A stretch of 64,000 nt of DNA from positions 1-64,000 of the forward strand of contig JAIQCW010000241.1 of NCBI GenBank assembly GCA_020283715.1, in the 5' to 3' direction. Every line of letters begins with the position of its first letter. Within the stretch, counting starts at the first letter, position 1. Shown here in pieces: positions 23,550 through 35,400 of this stretch. The notes under the pieces were generated by a model. That model was given only the letters and a program-made list of their open reading frames with translations. It was not told the DNA's origin and did not search any database. A program made the translations under genes and the position numbers. The DNA comes from Cytauxzoon felis. Taxonomy: Eukaryota > Apicomplexa > Aconoidasida > Piroplasmida > Theileriidae.

Positions 23550-25435
23550 ATGACACAGCAAGATGTTAGTTTAGATATAGAAGAAACAAACAAACTTAGG
23601 ATAAGGTTAGGCCTCAAACCGCTGGCTGTAACAGAAAATCATAATGACACAAATGTAGAGAGCGAGTCTCAGCAGCATATACAGGCCAATACCTCTGTAA
23701 ATGATGATGAAAAACACGAAGATTTTAGGGATATAGTAGCTAAGAAAAGGGGAACAAGTGATAACCCTATTCTTGTTGATGCTATGCCTGTTGTCCAAGA
23801 AGATGTATCTGAACGCTTAGAAAGGATCCGTCGCAACAGAGTTCGTAAAGATTTGATTAGTGGAGGTGGTATATCTGATTATATTAAAAGTGGTAAATCT
23901 ATTGTTGACATTTCTGATGATGAGGTTGATCCGTTAAATATTATCGCATGGGCTAATAAGATGGGTAACAAGTTGAATCGTAATAATGTAACATATTACA
24001 GTGATGAAGAAGATAATTCTAATTCAGAATTAGAGGGGAATTCCCGTAAGAATGTAAAGCGTTCAGCGGGGTATCGAAATGATTCTGATGTCAGCAATTA
24101 TGAAGAGGACGTTAAGAGTTCTAAGATTAAGGTTGTCCATGATATGGACGAGTTGGAATTAATAACTAATGATGAGATTACTTTAACATTGAAGGATATA
24201 AATATAATGGATCAAACGGTCAACAATGACGAAAATGACTATCTGGAAAATATTAACCTAGTTAAAAAGAGCAATAAAAGCGTATCGAACGGTAATAACA
24301 ATTATATACCTTTTGAAGAGGAAGAGTCTAAAAACGATGAGAAAAAGGATAAGGGCTTTTTTATTCATGTAAATAACAATTCTCGTGGAGCTAATTTTAA
24401 AGATGAAGATGGGGGAAATGGTGAGGATAAGATTGTTTCAGCGTACTCTGAAGAAACATCGGTTGTTTTTGATAGTAATAAAAAGCTAAAGTTAAAGGGG
24501 AGAAATAAAGCGATAAATTGGGATAAGGTTTTCAATAATATTAACGACGACGAAGATGAAACTGTTGGATTAAATGAGTTTAAACCAAAGGTTATCAAGA
24601 AAAATTTCATTGTAGAAGACGACAACGATGAATTTTTATATAAGCATCTCAATAGAAATCGTAAAATTACTACCGATAGTAAAATTGATGGGGTAAAGGC
24701 AGTAATAGATACTGGAATTAGTCAGGGTATGTTTCTAATTTATATTGAAATTATTATGATTGATGTCAAGTAATGATATGTTCATTGATATCTTTACTTA
24801 ATGTTATCCTTGAAAAATATATTAATATTAATCTACAACTCATAGGTGATAATGGTATAGAGATAACTGATACTAGCGAATTTTGTAACATATTAAAGAA
24901 TCCTTTGGAAAGGATTGAGCACAAAAAAAAATCTGATAGACTTGAAAGTAGTAATGTTTCTAGAGGTATAAATATAGGTGGCACTAAAGATGAGGTAGCT
25001 ATAAATGACAAGCCTATGGGTAATGGTATAATGGAAGCATTGGCTTATATTAAAGACCGTGGAGATTTCATTGAAGAGAAGGAAATAAGAAATGATGAAG
25101 TTAATTTGAGTTATATTGATTCATATGGTAAAGAGATGGTATGTTTATTTGTATTTATCATTATCACTGCTATTATCTAGACTCCTAAAGAAGCTTTCAG
25201 AAGAATTTCATGGGTTTTTCATGGTAAGGATCCAGGAATGAATAAGAGAGATCGTAAATATAAAAGAATGGAACGAGGTTTGTAATAATTTTGTATATAA
25301 TCTTTCATTATTATTCTAGAGAGACTTGTTAAAGAGAATCCTGTACATGGGCTACCTACAATGAAGGCTTTATTTACACACCAACAGAAGGAAGAAACTC
25401 CCCACCTGATACTCACTGGACATGAAAATATTTGA
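23550..25435 (+). CDS. SNU66: SART1/SNU66 U4/U6.U5 tri-snRNP protein
   Basis: Exons 23550-24726, 24846-25138, 25181-25277 and 25320-25435 sum to 1683 nt, 560 aa. The N-terminal signature SLDIEETNKLRIRLGLKPL is the hallmark of SART-1 proteins. The C-terminus carries the family's TPKEAFRRISWVFHGKDPG block and ends TPHLILTGHENI. The central part is acidic and Asn/Asp-rich. It is a spliceosome component needed for tri-snRNP addition, fitting an intron-dense genome. The first GC-rich dispersed element begins directly after its stop codon. Confidence 0.93.
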
Positions 25436-25860
25436 GGAAAATAGTTCCGAGGAAGGATCTGAAGAGCGAAGGAAGCATGACTGAGGTGTCTTCCACCGCA
25501 AGTACAATCCAACTTTTCTTCCACTAGGCGTGGAGCCTCTCCACCTGAGGTCCATCCTGCCGTCAGCTCTTCTAATTACCTATCTCTAAAGAGTAGAGCC
25601 ACTCCCGGAGATCGTGGCGAAGAATCCGAGACGATCCATGGGAGTCGAGGTGAGGTAAATAGAGAGGCCACCACGGCGAGTGGAATGAAGAGTAGTACTG
25701 GACCTCAAGTGGATACCCGTAGCTGATCTCAGGGAAGCGGAGGGGGAACTAAATAGGAGAAGCCGTCTGCAAGACAAGGATAGGACCTCAGGTGGAGAGC
25801 TGTCTGCAAGACGACCTACGGTGGAGGTGGATTGGATCTTGTGTGTATTGATGTGAATGA
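25436..25860. repeat. GC-rich modular palindromic element, copy 1
   Basis: First (leftmost) copy in the window. Modules seen include GGATCTGAAGAGCGAAGG, the CCACTAGGCGTGG-type stem, GCCACTCCCGGAGATCGTGGC, CTACCCGTAGC-like CCCGTAGCTGATCTCAGGG, GTCTGCAAGAC stems and several CCTCAAGTGGA/TCCACCTGAGG ends. It lies between the SART1 stop and the p62 stop. Antisense open frames across it are by-products of its low stop content. Confidence 0.9.
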
Positions 25861-25875
25861 CATGTTGAAATAAAT

Positions 25876-28031
25876 TCATGCAGGTTTATATTGTGATCTC
25901 AAACTAGCGATATATCCTTTTAATTTATTGTCATAATTTTCCAATGCATTAATTTGATCCATTAAACCAGATTGTAAAGCCTTAAATGTATGTACAGATA
26001 AACCAGCATCCTAAAGAATAATTATACTTTTAAATTAATTCTAACCTGTAATGATTCAAGATTCATTTTAATATTCTTCAATACATTAACTAATTTAAAA
26101 CGTTTATCTTCTTCTGGTATAAGAGTCTTGTAATACATTTGTAATACTTCTATTATTTGTAATTGAACATCTTTCATACGATCAATAGTGTATGGATCAT
26201 ATTCAACTAGAGGTTATCATGAATATAATTTAAATCAATTAATAAATTTCAATTGTAATGATTGAAAAAAAACATTTAAACTCACATTGTAATAGATGTA
26301 CCAACTTTTCTGATTGACATAATTTAGTATTTAATATAAACATTCTTCTACTAGTTGTATTATCAATTTTATTAAAACATCTTTTAACATAATCTATTAT
26401 ATCAAACCCTTTTAATTCTTCTATCCAATTATATATCAAATTTGAATCCATTTCTTGTTCCAAATTAGTCATCTTCGGCATACTTAATGACTTTATCAAA
26501 CATTTTTCATCAATTTGATATGATGGATCCTAAATAATATATATTACAAGAGATTTATAATTCTAATCATTAAAAGTACAGTTAATCTTGCACATACTTC
26601 TAAATCATTATAATCCATCGTTAATATTTTCCTCTTTCTTTCATCTTCAACTGTTGGATATTATAAATGTATAAAGGATAAAAATACCCTTTGATTGTAA
26701 TTCATGAGATGTATTTAAGTCACATTTATTAATAATATTAAATGAATGTCTATTAAAACGATCCAATAATATAGACTCCTCCTTGTTATCATTCTTGAAC
26801 TTTTTACTAATCTTTTCATATTTACTATTATCAAGAACTATAAATGACATTAATACATTAATATAGATGGAATTCATTGATGAAGTTCCTGAACAGACTC
26901 CATCTATTAGATGTGTTGATAGAGATCTTTATCATCATACTTCATCAATAGATTTCATCCAGTAACTACAAATTTACCTTTATTATAATCATTAAAACAT
27001 AATAAATTACTATTTAAATCTACATTATTCAATTCATTTAAATCAACTCTTGTACAAGACTTCTTTATAGGTATACCTTTAATATCATCATATAAAATTT
27101 GATTACTAGGTATTTTTTCACCAATTAAATTATAAAAATAATATGATTGTAATATCCTCTTCCAAAAACTATCTTCTGGATATTGTTTATTAATTACCAA
27201 TTTAGTATACAAATTCCTTATAGTATCATCCTCTGATAATAATGCAGATGTAAGTTCTTTACTATAAGTAAATACATTCTGACCATTAACCAAATTACTA
27301 TTAGGAGGTACTGATACAAAACCATCTAAATTTGATGTACCTATATATATATATATTAAAATAATTATATAAAGCTTTATAATATACAATAATACCCTAC
27401 TTCAAACATAATAACATACCCTTAGGTTGCGATGAAATAGAAATTAAATCAATCTTATGATGCTGCCAAAAATCATTAAATGATATATTACTTTTAACAT
27501 CAGTATTGTCAGTATTGACAAATTTGTTATAGAGTTTTAATATAGTAGGATTCTTTTCCAATAACAACTTCTGATCATCATTTAAATCCTCTCTATCACG
27601 AGATTTATCATATTGCCTCTGCTGATGAACTGGTTTCGGAACAGATTGTAATGGATGAGATTCAATAGTTAATATCTTTGTCTTATTTGTCTCAACTGAA
27701 ACCAAAGTACAAAATTCCTCCAATTTATTACGGTCCTCACCAAAATCTACAACAATTATAGGCTTTATTAATGTATCGTGAAGAGAAGCATCTATAAAAA
27801 TATAAAGCAATAGTTAAACAGTTAAAACCAACCTCCAATCAATCTTACACTATTCTCCTTAAATGTTAAACGAACTTTACAACTCTTTTTAGATTTTTCT
27901 GAACGGATCCAATTAGAAAAATACCATTTATAGACATTGTCAGATACCATAAATAGTAATCCACCATCTTTAATAACACATCTACCACTTATATTATCAA
28001 ATAATACATTTTCAAAATAATTATCAGACAT
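25876..28031 (-). CDS. TFB1: TFIIH subunit p62/TFB1
   Basis: Multi-exon minus-strand gene. The first exon (27822-28031) encodes the PH/PTB-like N-terminus (CVIKDGGLLFMVSDNVYKWY). Two BSD-type motifs follow: SFNDFWQHHKID (around 27470) and EDSFWKRILQSYYFYNLIG (around 27150), as in p62. Later exons are LLDRFNRHSFNIIN (around 26750), a helical segment 26290-26520, and a C-terminal coiled region ending SLRSQYKPA at 25876. It belongs to the core of the general transcription and repair factor TFIIH. Exact joins around 26880-26960 are uncertain; that stretch carries a perfect 10-bp inverted repeat (TTGATGAAGT/ACTTCATCAA). Confidence 0.8.
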
Positions 28032-28087
28032 TTATTAATTTATTAGTTTACAATTTAATTAAATTAAGAAAATATTACAATGATACA

Positions 28088-29320
28088 TCAAAATTCCCCA
28101 GCATAATCGAATTTCCTTCTAGGTATAAAGGTGTTATACACACTAGGCTCAACGCCTATAGACATATTCGGATTCACATCGACAGTATTAAATATTGAAC
28201 CCTCACGTTTTCCAGTCATGTAACCACTCTTATTCTTACTTCCAGACTAAAAATATATTATTATTTAATAAAATTTATTTTTATATATACCTTCTCTTGG
28301 AACTTTCTCCAACTATTTGCTCTCTTGTTCGCTTCTTCATTTATCTTGTCAGCCTTTTGCTGTTTTTTCAAACTTTGTATCAATTTTTTCTTACGCATCT
28401 TCTCCTTCTCATTGTCAGTCTTTTTAATAATCAAATTCTCAGGTATTACATATCCAGCTGGAGTTACAATTTCTTTCACCTCTCTAGAGCGATCAGATTT
28501 AGTCTTCAAACGAATCTAATAGAAATTATAAATTGGCCAACGTCATATAAAACCTTACAAGTAAGAGCTTCATTGACGAAATATAATTAATATACACTTA
28601 CTCTATCTCTTTGTACTTCTTCAGAAGTATTGTAATCTTTATATGTAATAATATAACCATTGTCTGTCTGACGATTAATGATGCAATCATACCAACGCCT
28701 AATTTATTAAATTTAATCATAAAGATGAACGTACCCATCTTCAGCATAAAGAGCCTGTACCAATGCTCCAGTTTTACATTGATCTGGTGGTGGTGGTTCT
28801 AACAATCTTAAATCTTTCAACGCAAGTCCACATCTTTCACGTGATCCTAATATCTCAATGACTGTTAGATCAGTAGGCTATATATTTATTTCAATATATT
28901 CATATATAACTAACTTGATCCCCTTTAACTTGTACTACTTCTCCGTATCTTTGTTTGCCATTATACAAAACAACACATGTCCTTCCAAGAAATATAGATG
29001 TGTTAATTTCTGCTGATTCTATATCCTCAAGTTGAATATTACCATGAAGCAATACTATAGTAATTAAAATTAAAAGAAATAACAAGTTAATTACCTTCAT
29101 TAGATTGTTTATACTTTATTAAGTCTTTAGTTAACGATATTACTTCCTTTAAATCACGCTCTAATACAATAAGCTCCTCGTTAGTAGGGTCTTGAGATAA
29201 TATTTCCAGCACAGAGGTTAACTGCTGATTGTATTCCGCTAGTTTTACCTATTATTTTCAAACAATTAAAATGATTAAGATAAATACCTCGAGGTCCTGT
29301 TGCGATTCACTGAAATCCAT
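28088..29320 (-). CDS. SMNDC1: SPF30/SMNDC1-like Tudor splicing factor
   Basis: Minus strand, about seven exons starting at ATG 29320. The N-terminus (LAEYNQQLTSVLEILSQDP, then LKEVISLTKDLI) matches the coiled start of SPF30. A Tudor domain follows: GALVQALYAEDGRWYDCII, then YIITYKDYNTSEEV. Near the C-terminus NSWRKFQEK and GYMTGKREGSIF match the conserved SPF30 tail. SPF30 binds symmetric dimethyl-arginine on Sm proteins and promotes tri-snRNP entry, functionally linked to the nearby SART1 gene. An extra segment between the coiled start and the Tudor domain (28900-29100, TCVVLYNGKQRYGEVVQ) may be a second Tudor-like fold. Confidence 0.85.
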
Positions 29321-29589
29321 ATTTTAAAATTACATGAGTGAAAAAATTGAAACAATAATTGAATGGACCGCTGTTATGTTTATTAGATCCATCTCAACAG
29401 AATAATGTGTAAATATATACAACTTTTTTATCCTGAGAAAAAGCCTAATTGATGATCAAGGCCCACATATATTTGAAGCCTGACAATTATAACGTATTAT
29501 CATTGATAATTAATAATCGTCCTATATTTCATGCTTTATATTCTATATAATAAATATATCGACATAATATATTCTGAATATTTTTGAAA
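29321..29589. promoter_or_regulatory. Divergent promoter region SPF30/enolase
   Basis: 269 nt between two divergently transcribed genes, free of ORFs and strongly AT-rich. It should carry both promoters; no motif is asserted. Confidence 0.5.
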
Positions 29590-30968
29590 ATGGCTGCAAT
29601 TAAATCTGTTCATGCACGTGAGATTCTAGGTTTGTCTAATAATCTTCACTTATTGATCTAAACTCTAATTTTTATTTAGATTCCAGAGGCAATCCAACTG
29701 TTGAAGTTGATTTGACTACAGATGATGGATTATTTAGAGCTGCTTGTCCGTCAGGTGCATCAACTGGTATATATGAAGCTTTAGAATTGCGTGACGGCGA
29801 TAAAAAGAGGTATTTGGGTAAGGGTGTATTGAAGGCTGTAAAGAACGTTAATACTACTATAAGTGAGGGAGTTAAAGGTTTTGATGTTACGAAGCAATCT
29901 GAATTAGATGCATTGATGGTAGAAAAACTTGACGGAACTGTAAATGAGTGGGGATTCTGCAAATCCAAATTAGGTGCGAACGCTATACTAGTTGTATCGA
30001 TGGCAGCAGCAAGAGCTGCAGCTGCCTGTAGAAAGCTGCCATTATATGTGCATTTGGCTCAGCTTGCTGGGAAGAAAACTGATAAATTTGTTTTACCTGT
30101 ACCATGTTTAAATGTTATAAATGGTGGATCTCATGCTGGTAACAGTTTAGCTATGCAAGAGTTTATGATATTCCCTGTTGGAGCATCAACTTTTAAGGAA
30201 GCTTTACAAACTGGTGCTGAAGTTTATCATACTTTGAAGGGTGTTATCAAAAAAAAATATGGTCATGACGCTACAAATGTTGGAGATGAAGGTGGTTTTG
30301 CACCCAATATTAAAACTGCTGAAGAAGCTCTAACTTTGTTAGTTGATGCTATTGCTAATGCTGGTTTTGAGGGCAAAGTTAAAATTGGTATGGATGTAGC
30401 AGCTTCTGAATTTTATGTTAAAGAAAAGAAGGCATATAACTTGGGATTTAAATGTGAGAAGGAATTATTAAAATCTGGGGATGAAATGGTTGAATATTAT
30501 AAAGAATTATGTAACAAATATCCAATAGTATCAATTGAAGATCCATTTGATCAGGATGATTGGGAATGTTATAGTAAATTAACTTCATTGATTGGTGATA
30601 AGGTACAAATAGTTGGTGATGACTTGTTAGTTACTAACCCTAAGAGAATTGAAACAGCTTTAGAAAAGAAAGCTTGTAATGCTTTATTACTAAAGGTTAA
30701 TCAAATAGGTTCTGTAACAGAGGCTATTAATGCATGCCTTTTATCCCATAAGAACAAATGGGGAGTTATGGTGTCACATAGATCAGGTGAAACAGAGGAT
30801 ACATTTATTGCTGATCTTGTTGTTGCTCTTGGTACTGGTCAAATTAAAACAGGTGCTCCATGTAGAAGTGAACGTAATGCTAAATACAATCAATTATTAC
30901 GTATCGAGGAGGAACTTGGTGTAAAAGCTACCTATGCTGGTACTAATTTTAGAACTGCCGGACTATAG
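29590..30968 (+). CDS. ENO: Enolase
   Basis: Two exons, 29590-29629 and 29680-30968, 442 aa. It converts 2-phosphoglycerate to phosphoenolpyruvate. The start [13 protein letters not shown] is joined to [12 protein letters not shown]. Active-site blocks are present: [46 protein letters not shown] and [10 protein letters not shown] plant-like pentapeptide insert EWGFC sits in [16 protein letters not shown], as known for apicomplexan enolases. The codon usage is regular, and the gene lies well away from the GC-rich elements. Confidence 0.98.
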
Positions 30969-31486
30969 ATGCTATAATTACACATATTTATGTAAATCTA
31001 ACTCGAGTATAAATATGTATACTTTTTATATACGTGATTATATATTCAACCTGTATCCTGTTTAATGACCCTTAATTGATCTATACATCTCCTGGTTTTT
31101 GGGAGGAATACTAATTAATTTTGAGGAATTAATTAGGCCAATACTATTGAAATATATATTTCTATAATAGTAATTCATATGTAGAGATATATTATTTATA
31201 CTTTTGTAAGCTATATGAATTTATGATACACTAGTAGACAAGTTATATACATTTATATTTAGTATCCTACAGTTCAATAGGAGTATCTTCCGTAGCAAAT
31301 TATAACACTATTAGATGTTTGCTAGCTATTTTATGTTTATATTTGTCTCCATTCCATTACTTTTCTACACACAGCAGTATATAGGTTGCATGCTACAATG
31401 CTATAACATGTAAATTAATTATTTTTAAGGAACTAAATATTAACATGCAAACAAAAATAACAACACATAAACAATAGTCATAACTA
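30969..31486. other. Intergenic spacer
   Basis: About 500 nt of AT-rich sequence between enolase and the Cys-rich hypothetical gene. It contains a short inverted-repeat-like stretch at 31110-31160 (TTAATTTTGAGGAATTAATT). No gene is supported. Confidence 0.35.
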
Positions 31487-32281
31487 ATGAACTGGTCGTT
31501 ATGTAAATTATTAGAGTATATATGCCTATGTAACAATATTAGGTATTTCCTAGATAAATCCAACGACATATCAATGACGCCCAGCACTGAACCAAAGCAT
31601 AGAAAGTGTAGAGCTTGTTGTATAAAATACGGTTTCCAACATAATATTAATAGTATGAACAACTTTTTAATCGATAGAATGAAGATTAAAAAGGTTACTA
31701 ATTGTAACAAGGAGGAGAAGCATTGTAAATCTACAGAAAAGTTATGTTCAAAACGACACAATAGCGACCCAACTAATAATAGTAGTAAGAGTAAGGAATG
31801 CTTGACGAAGGTCAACGATTTAAATTGTAAGGATACTGTACCATGTAAAGGCGATCCAATGCAACAAAAGAAGATTAAAAAAGGCATCAAGACAAAAAAG
31901 AATAAGATATCAGGACTATATTACAATTCTCATGGAGAGTATATTGATACTGGAATTGTTAGAAATAGCAATAACAATAAAACAAGCAACGACGTTATTG
32001 TAAACGAAATGTGCATGGACTACCCAAATTGTTTAGATTTTCAAGACAATAGAATATATTGTAATTTTAAGGGATATATAAAAATGAAAAGGGATCTTAC
32101 TAATCAATATGAGGATATTAGTTGTAAAAATGGAGAATGTATGGAAGGTATAGAATACACATTACTTACAATGCATACACCTTGCGAATGTTGCAACATA
32201 GAAGAATACAATTATCATACTCAATATATACATTTTCCTGATTATGAAGAATGTTGTTGTATTCACGAAGATCGATGCTGA
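31487..32281 (+). CDS. Cys-rich hypothetical protein
   Basis: 264 aa, single exon, not recognised. Cysteines recur throughout in short clusters (HRKCRACCIKYGF near 40, HTPCECCNIEEY near 230, EECCCIHEDRC at the end), with a highly basic middle (QQKKIKKGIKTKKNKISG). This could be a metal-binding or disulphide-rich protein. There is no clear signal peptide, though residues 1-20 are moderately hydrophobic. Confidence 0.55.
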   Translation: MNWSLCKLLEYICLCNNIRYFLDKSNDISMTPSTEPKHRKCRACCIKYGFQHNINSMNNFLIDRMKIKKVTNCNKEEKHCKSTEKLCSKRHNSDPTNNSSKSKECLTKVNDLNCKDTVPCKGDPMQQKKIKKGIKTKKNKISGLYYNSHGEYIDTGIVRNSNNNKTSNDVIVNEMCMDYPNCLDFQDNRIYCNFKGYIKMKRDLTNQYEDISCKNGECMEGIEYTLLTMHTPCECCNIEEYNYHTQYIHFPDYEECCCIHEDRC

Positions 32282-32462
32282 AGTAATTACCAAGCTAAAC
32301 ACCATTTATGGTCTCATATAAACAGAAATCATTTATATAATGCATCAATCACTAATGTTTAATAAATTTATTTAATTATTAAAATTTAATCGCAAAAATG
32401 GAAGTTATTATAATTTCTCTATCAAATTTAAATTATGATTATGATTTGTTTGATTTTGTTCC

Positions 32463-35400
32463 ATGATGTCCTTATGTATATTAGAAGAGTTGGTATTAGA
32501 GTATTTATCAACTCAATATGAGCCTGTAGAGTATTCTAAAACGTTGTTACATATTTTGGAAGATGATTCACTTAGCAATATTGAAATTAAGGTATATATT
32601 TATATTTCACGAGTAATTTTTTATTTATCTAGGTTGATTTATGGTTTAGACTGTATCATAATCGCAATATTCTTGTACTAGTATATAATGAATATAATAA
32701 ATTTAATGAATACTTTTCATTGAGTAATAAAAAGAAACGTCTGTCTTCAATTAATAATTCTACAAATTCCTTATTATCAAATGAATTTGAATCATACATT
32801 GATAAATCTAAATTGTTGTGTTCAAATTCATTTAGAATTAAGCGTATGAATCTTGTTTTGTATGGAAATGTTGTAAAGAGTTATGAAAGGTTCCAGATAC
32901 TAATGCGTATAGCATCGAAAAGATATAATGGTATGTTTTAAATTACTTTTTTATTAACTTGGATATTAATTCATTATATAATATAATTATGACTTTTATT
33001 TCTTTAGGTTGTTGGCAAAGTGATTTGACATTGGATTTGGGTATACCTCCAAAAACATTATTTCCATACTTGAATACATTATGTAAATTAGGATTGATAT
33101 ATAAATTGACTATACCTCATAATAGAATATCGAAATATTTGTTATCTAATTCGGAATCTATTAGATATGATTTAGATAAAGATGATCCTTTATCTCGTGT
33201 ACAGAGTGTTGCATCAATATGTTTTTATAGTAAATATTTTGTTATTGAAAAGTTACCCAGTGATATAAAGATGTTATGTTTTAATGATATAACAAAATTA
33301 GCTGAGGATAAATTGATTTCATTATTAGAAGGAGAAGAGAATAATATATTATTGGAATCTGATTGGAAATCTATTTATTTTGATGTTGCATTGAATGAGA
33401 TAAATTTATTGAATACAAGGATAGAGAATTATGTGATATCTCGTAGTTATTTATCATTAAGAAAATCATTAGAGATTAAGAATAAAATTAGAAGGGCATT
33501 TGCATGGTGTCCACAGACTAATAAATTTGAGCGTTGTATAATTTTATATAAGCATGAGATGGATATAAATAAGGATAGATTTGATAAAAAATTACATGTG
33601 ATTAATTTGAATATTAAAAATGATCCAACAAAAATTACTGTTGAAAAGGTTAAAAATAAAATTATATCCCCATTAATATTGAATGGTCATTCAATAAATG
33701 AATTTATATATTATATAATATTAAGTACATATATGGATGGTATAACTGCTAAGGATATATATAAAATTTTTCCTATAGGTTATAAGCAGTTATCAAAAAT
33801 TATATTATCGATAGAGTCTATGAAATTGATTAGGAAGGAGACATTTAGATGTGGTAAAATGTTTATGTATAAATATTATCCTGTGGTAAATAATATTAAG
33901 GATGTACAATCTATAGGTAGAGAGTATAATAGTATTAGTGATGATGAAGATGAGGATGAGGAAGATTATAAAGTATTAGATAAAATAAAATCATTTGAAG
34001 ATGAGCCTAATTCTATTTTATCATATGAGGATTATGTTAAGAAACAGCATGAGGTATATAATGATGATACATGTTATATAATTCATTTTAATTATTTATT
34101 TCCTTCATTGAAGTTACCTAAGCAGGTTGATACATTAATATTTAAGAGACGTATGGTATTATTATATAAGTATATAAATTATTTCAAGGCTGCTACATTA
34201 TCTAATATTTCATATTTTTATACAGATGTTGAAAAATCTTCTACTAAGATGGATCGTAAAACGGTATTGCGTGTATCAAAATATTTATTGGATGAGATGG
34301 CTTGGGTTAAGGTATTAAGAACAGAAGAATTGAAGGGTAGTAAATCATCATTAACTATTTTATATGATTCTAGGGTATACAATGAGATGGATGCTTATAG
34401 TGTAATTAAGAGAGATATTTCATGTAGAAGAAATTTATCATCTATACATACAGCAACTTTACAACATAAAATTAATGAATCATTCAAGAACCCGGATGAT
34501 ATTAATGGAAGACATGTAACCTCGAATACACTACCTGGAAGCGATCTACGGGAGCTGGAAGGGGAAGTAAATAGAGGAGGCGCCACGCCTAGTGGGACGA
34601 CCTCAGTTGGAACGCTGACTGGAGCAGAGAGTAGGATTGGACCTCAAGTGGAGAGTGGAAGAGGTATAAGTGATGGAGTTTATAACATCGGCGTAGCGGT
34701 TCCTTGTATAATTAGTAATATATCTGTTAATCAAATGAATATAAATGTTAATAGATATCATTTGACGACATCTAGATCATTATATTCGAATGGTTTTATA
34801 TATCCAGTGGTAACAAGGGTTAAGCATTTGCATTTATATTTGATAGACAATTATATAGGTAGAAGATTTAAATCGAGTGAGGTTGTGAATAATATGACAT
34901 TAGAATTATATTTTCAGGTGATTGGTTGTAATTATGATTTAGTGGTGGATGATTATAAGATAAATCCATTGGATAGGGTTGGTGGTTTACCAAAAAATGT
35001 ATTGAGTATATTAACAACGGGTAAGCGTGATCCAGTATCTGTATTAAATCATTTATTTAATATATTATTGAGATTAAATTTATTGAAAATGTATGAGGAA
35101 TATGGTAATGGTTTAAGTTGTAGTATTGATTGGGAATTAAATATAGAGGTTGAATTATATGAATTAAATGATCTAAATAGATTAGTAGATATATATAATA
35201 TGAATAAGCCATTAGAATATTGGGATAAATTAAAAGAATTAGTTGATGAGTATATGGAGATGATTGAAGAGATGGATGAAGAAGATGATTATAAATTACC
35301 TAGGATATTACCTATTAAAGAATTATATGTAAAGAAAAATTGGAAACCATTATCATATTTAAATACTTCTATTAAATGTGAATTAGATTTATTAATACAA

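Noticed and set aside
25219..25879. Minus-strand open frames over the end of SART1 and element copy 1
   Set aside because: They are antisense to a recognised CDS or lie within the element and have no protein-like features of their own.
32959..33007. Start of the TFIIIC ORF at an ATG-like codon just upstream of exon 3
   Set aside because: This stretch is the 3' part of intron 32931-33007 ending TTTAG; the upstream exons join in phase.
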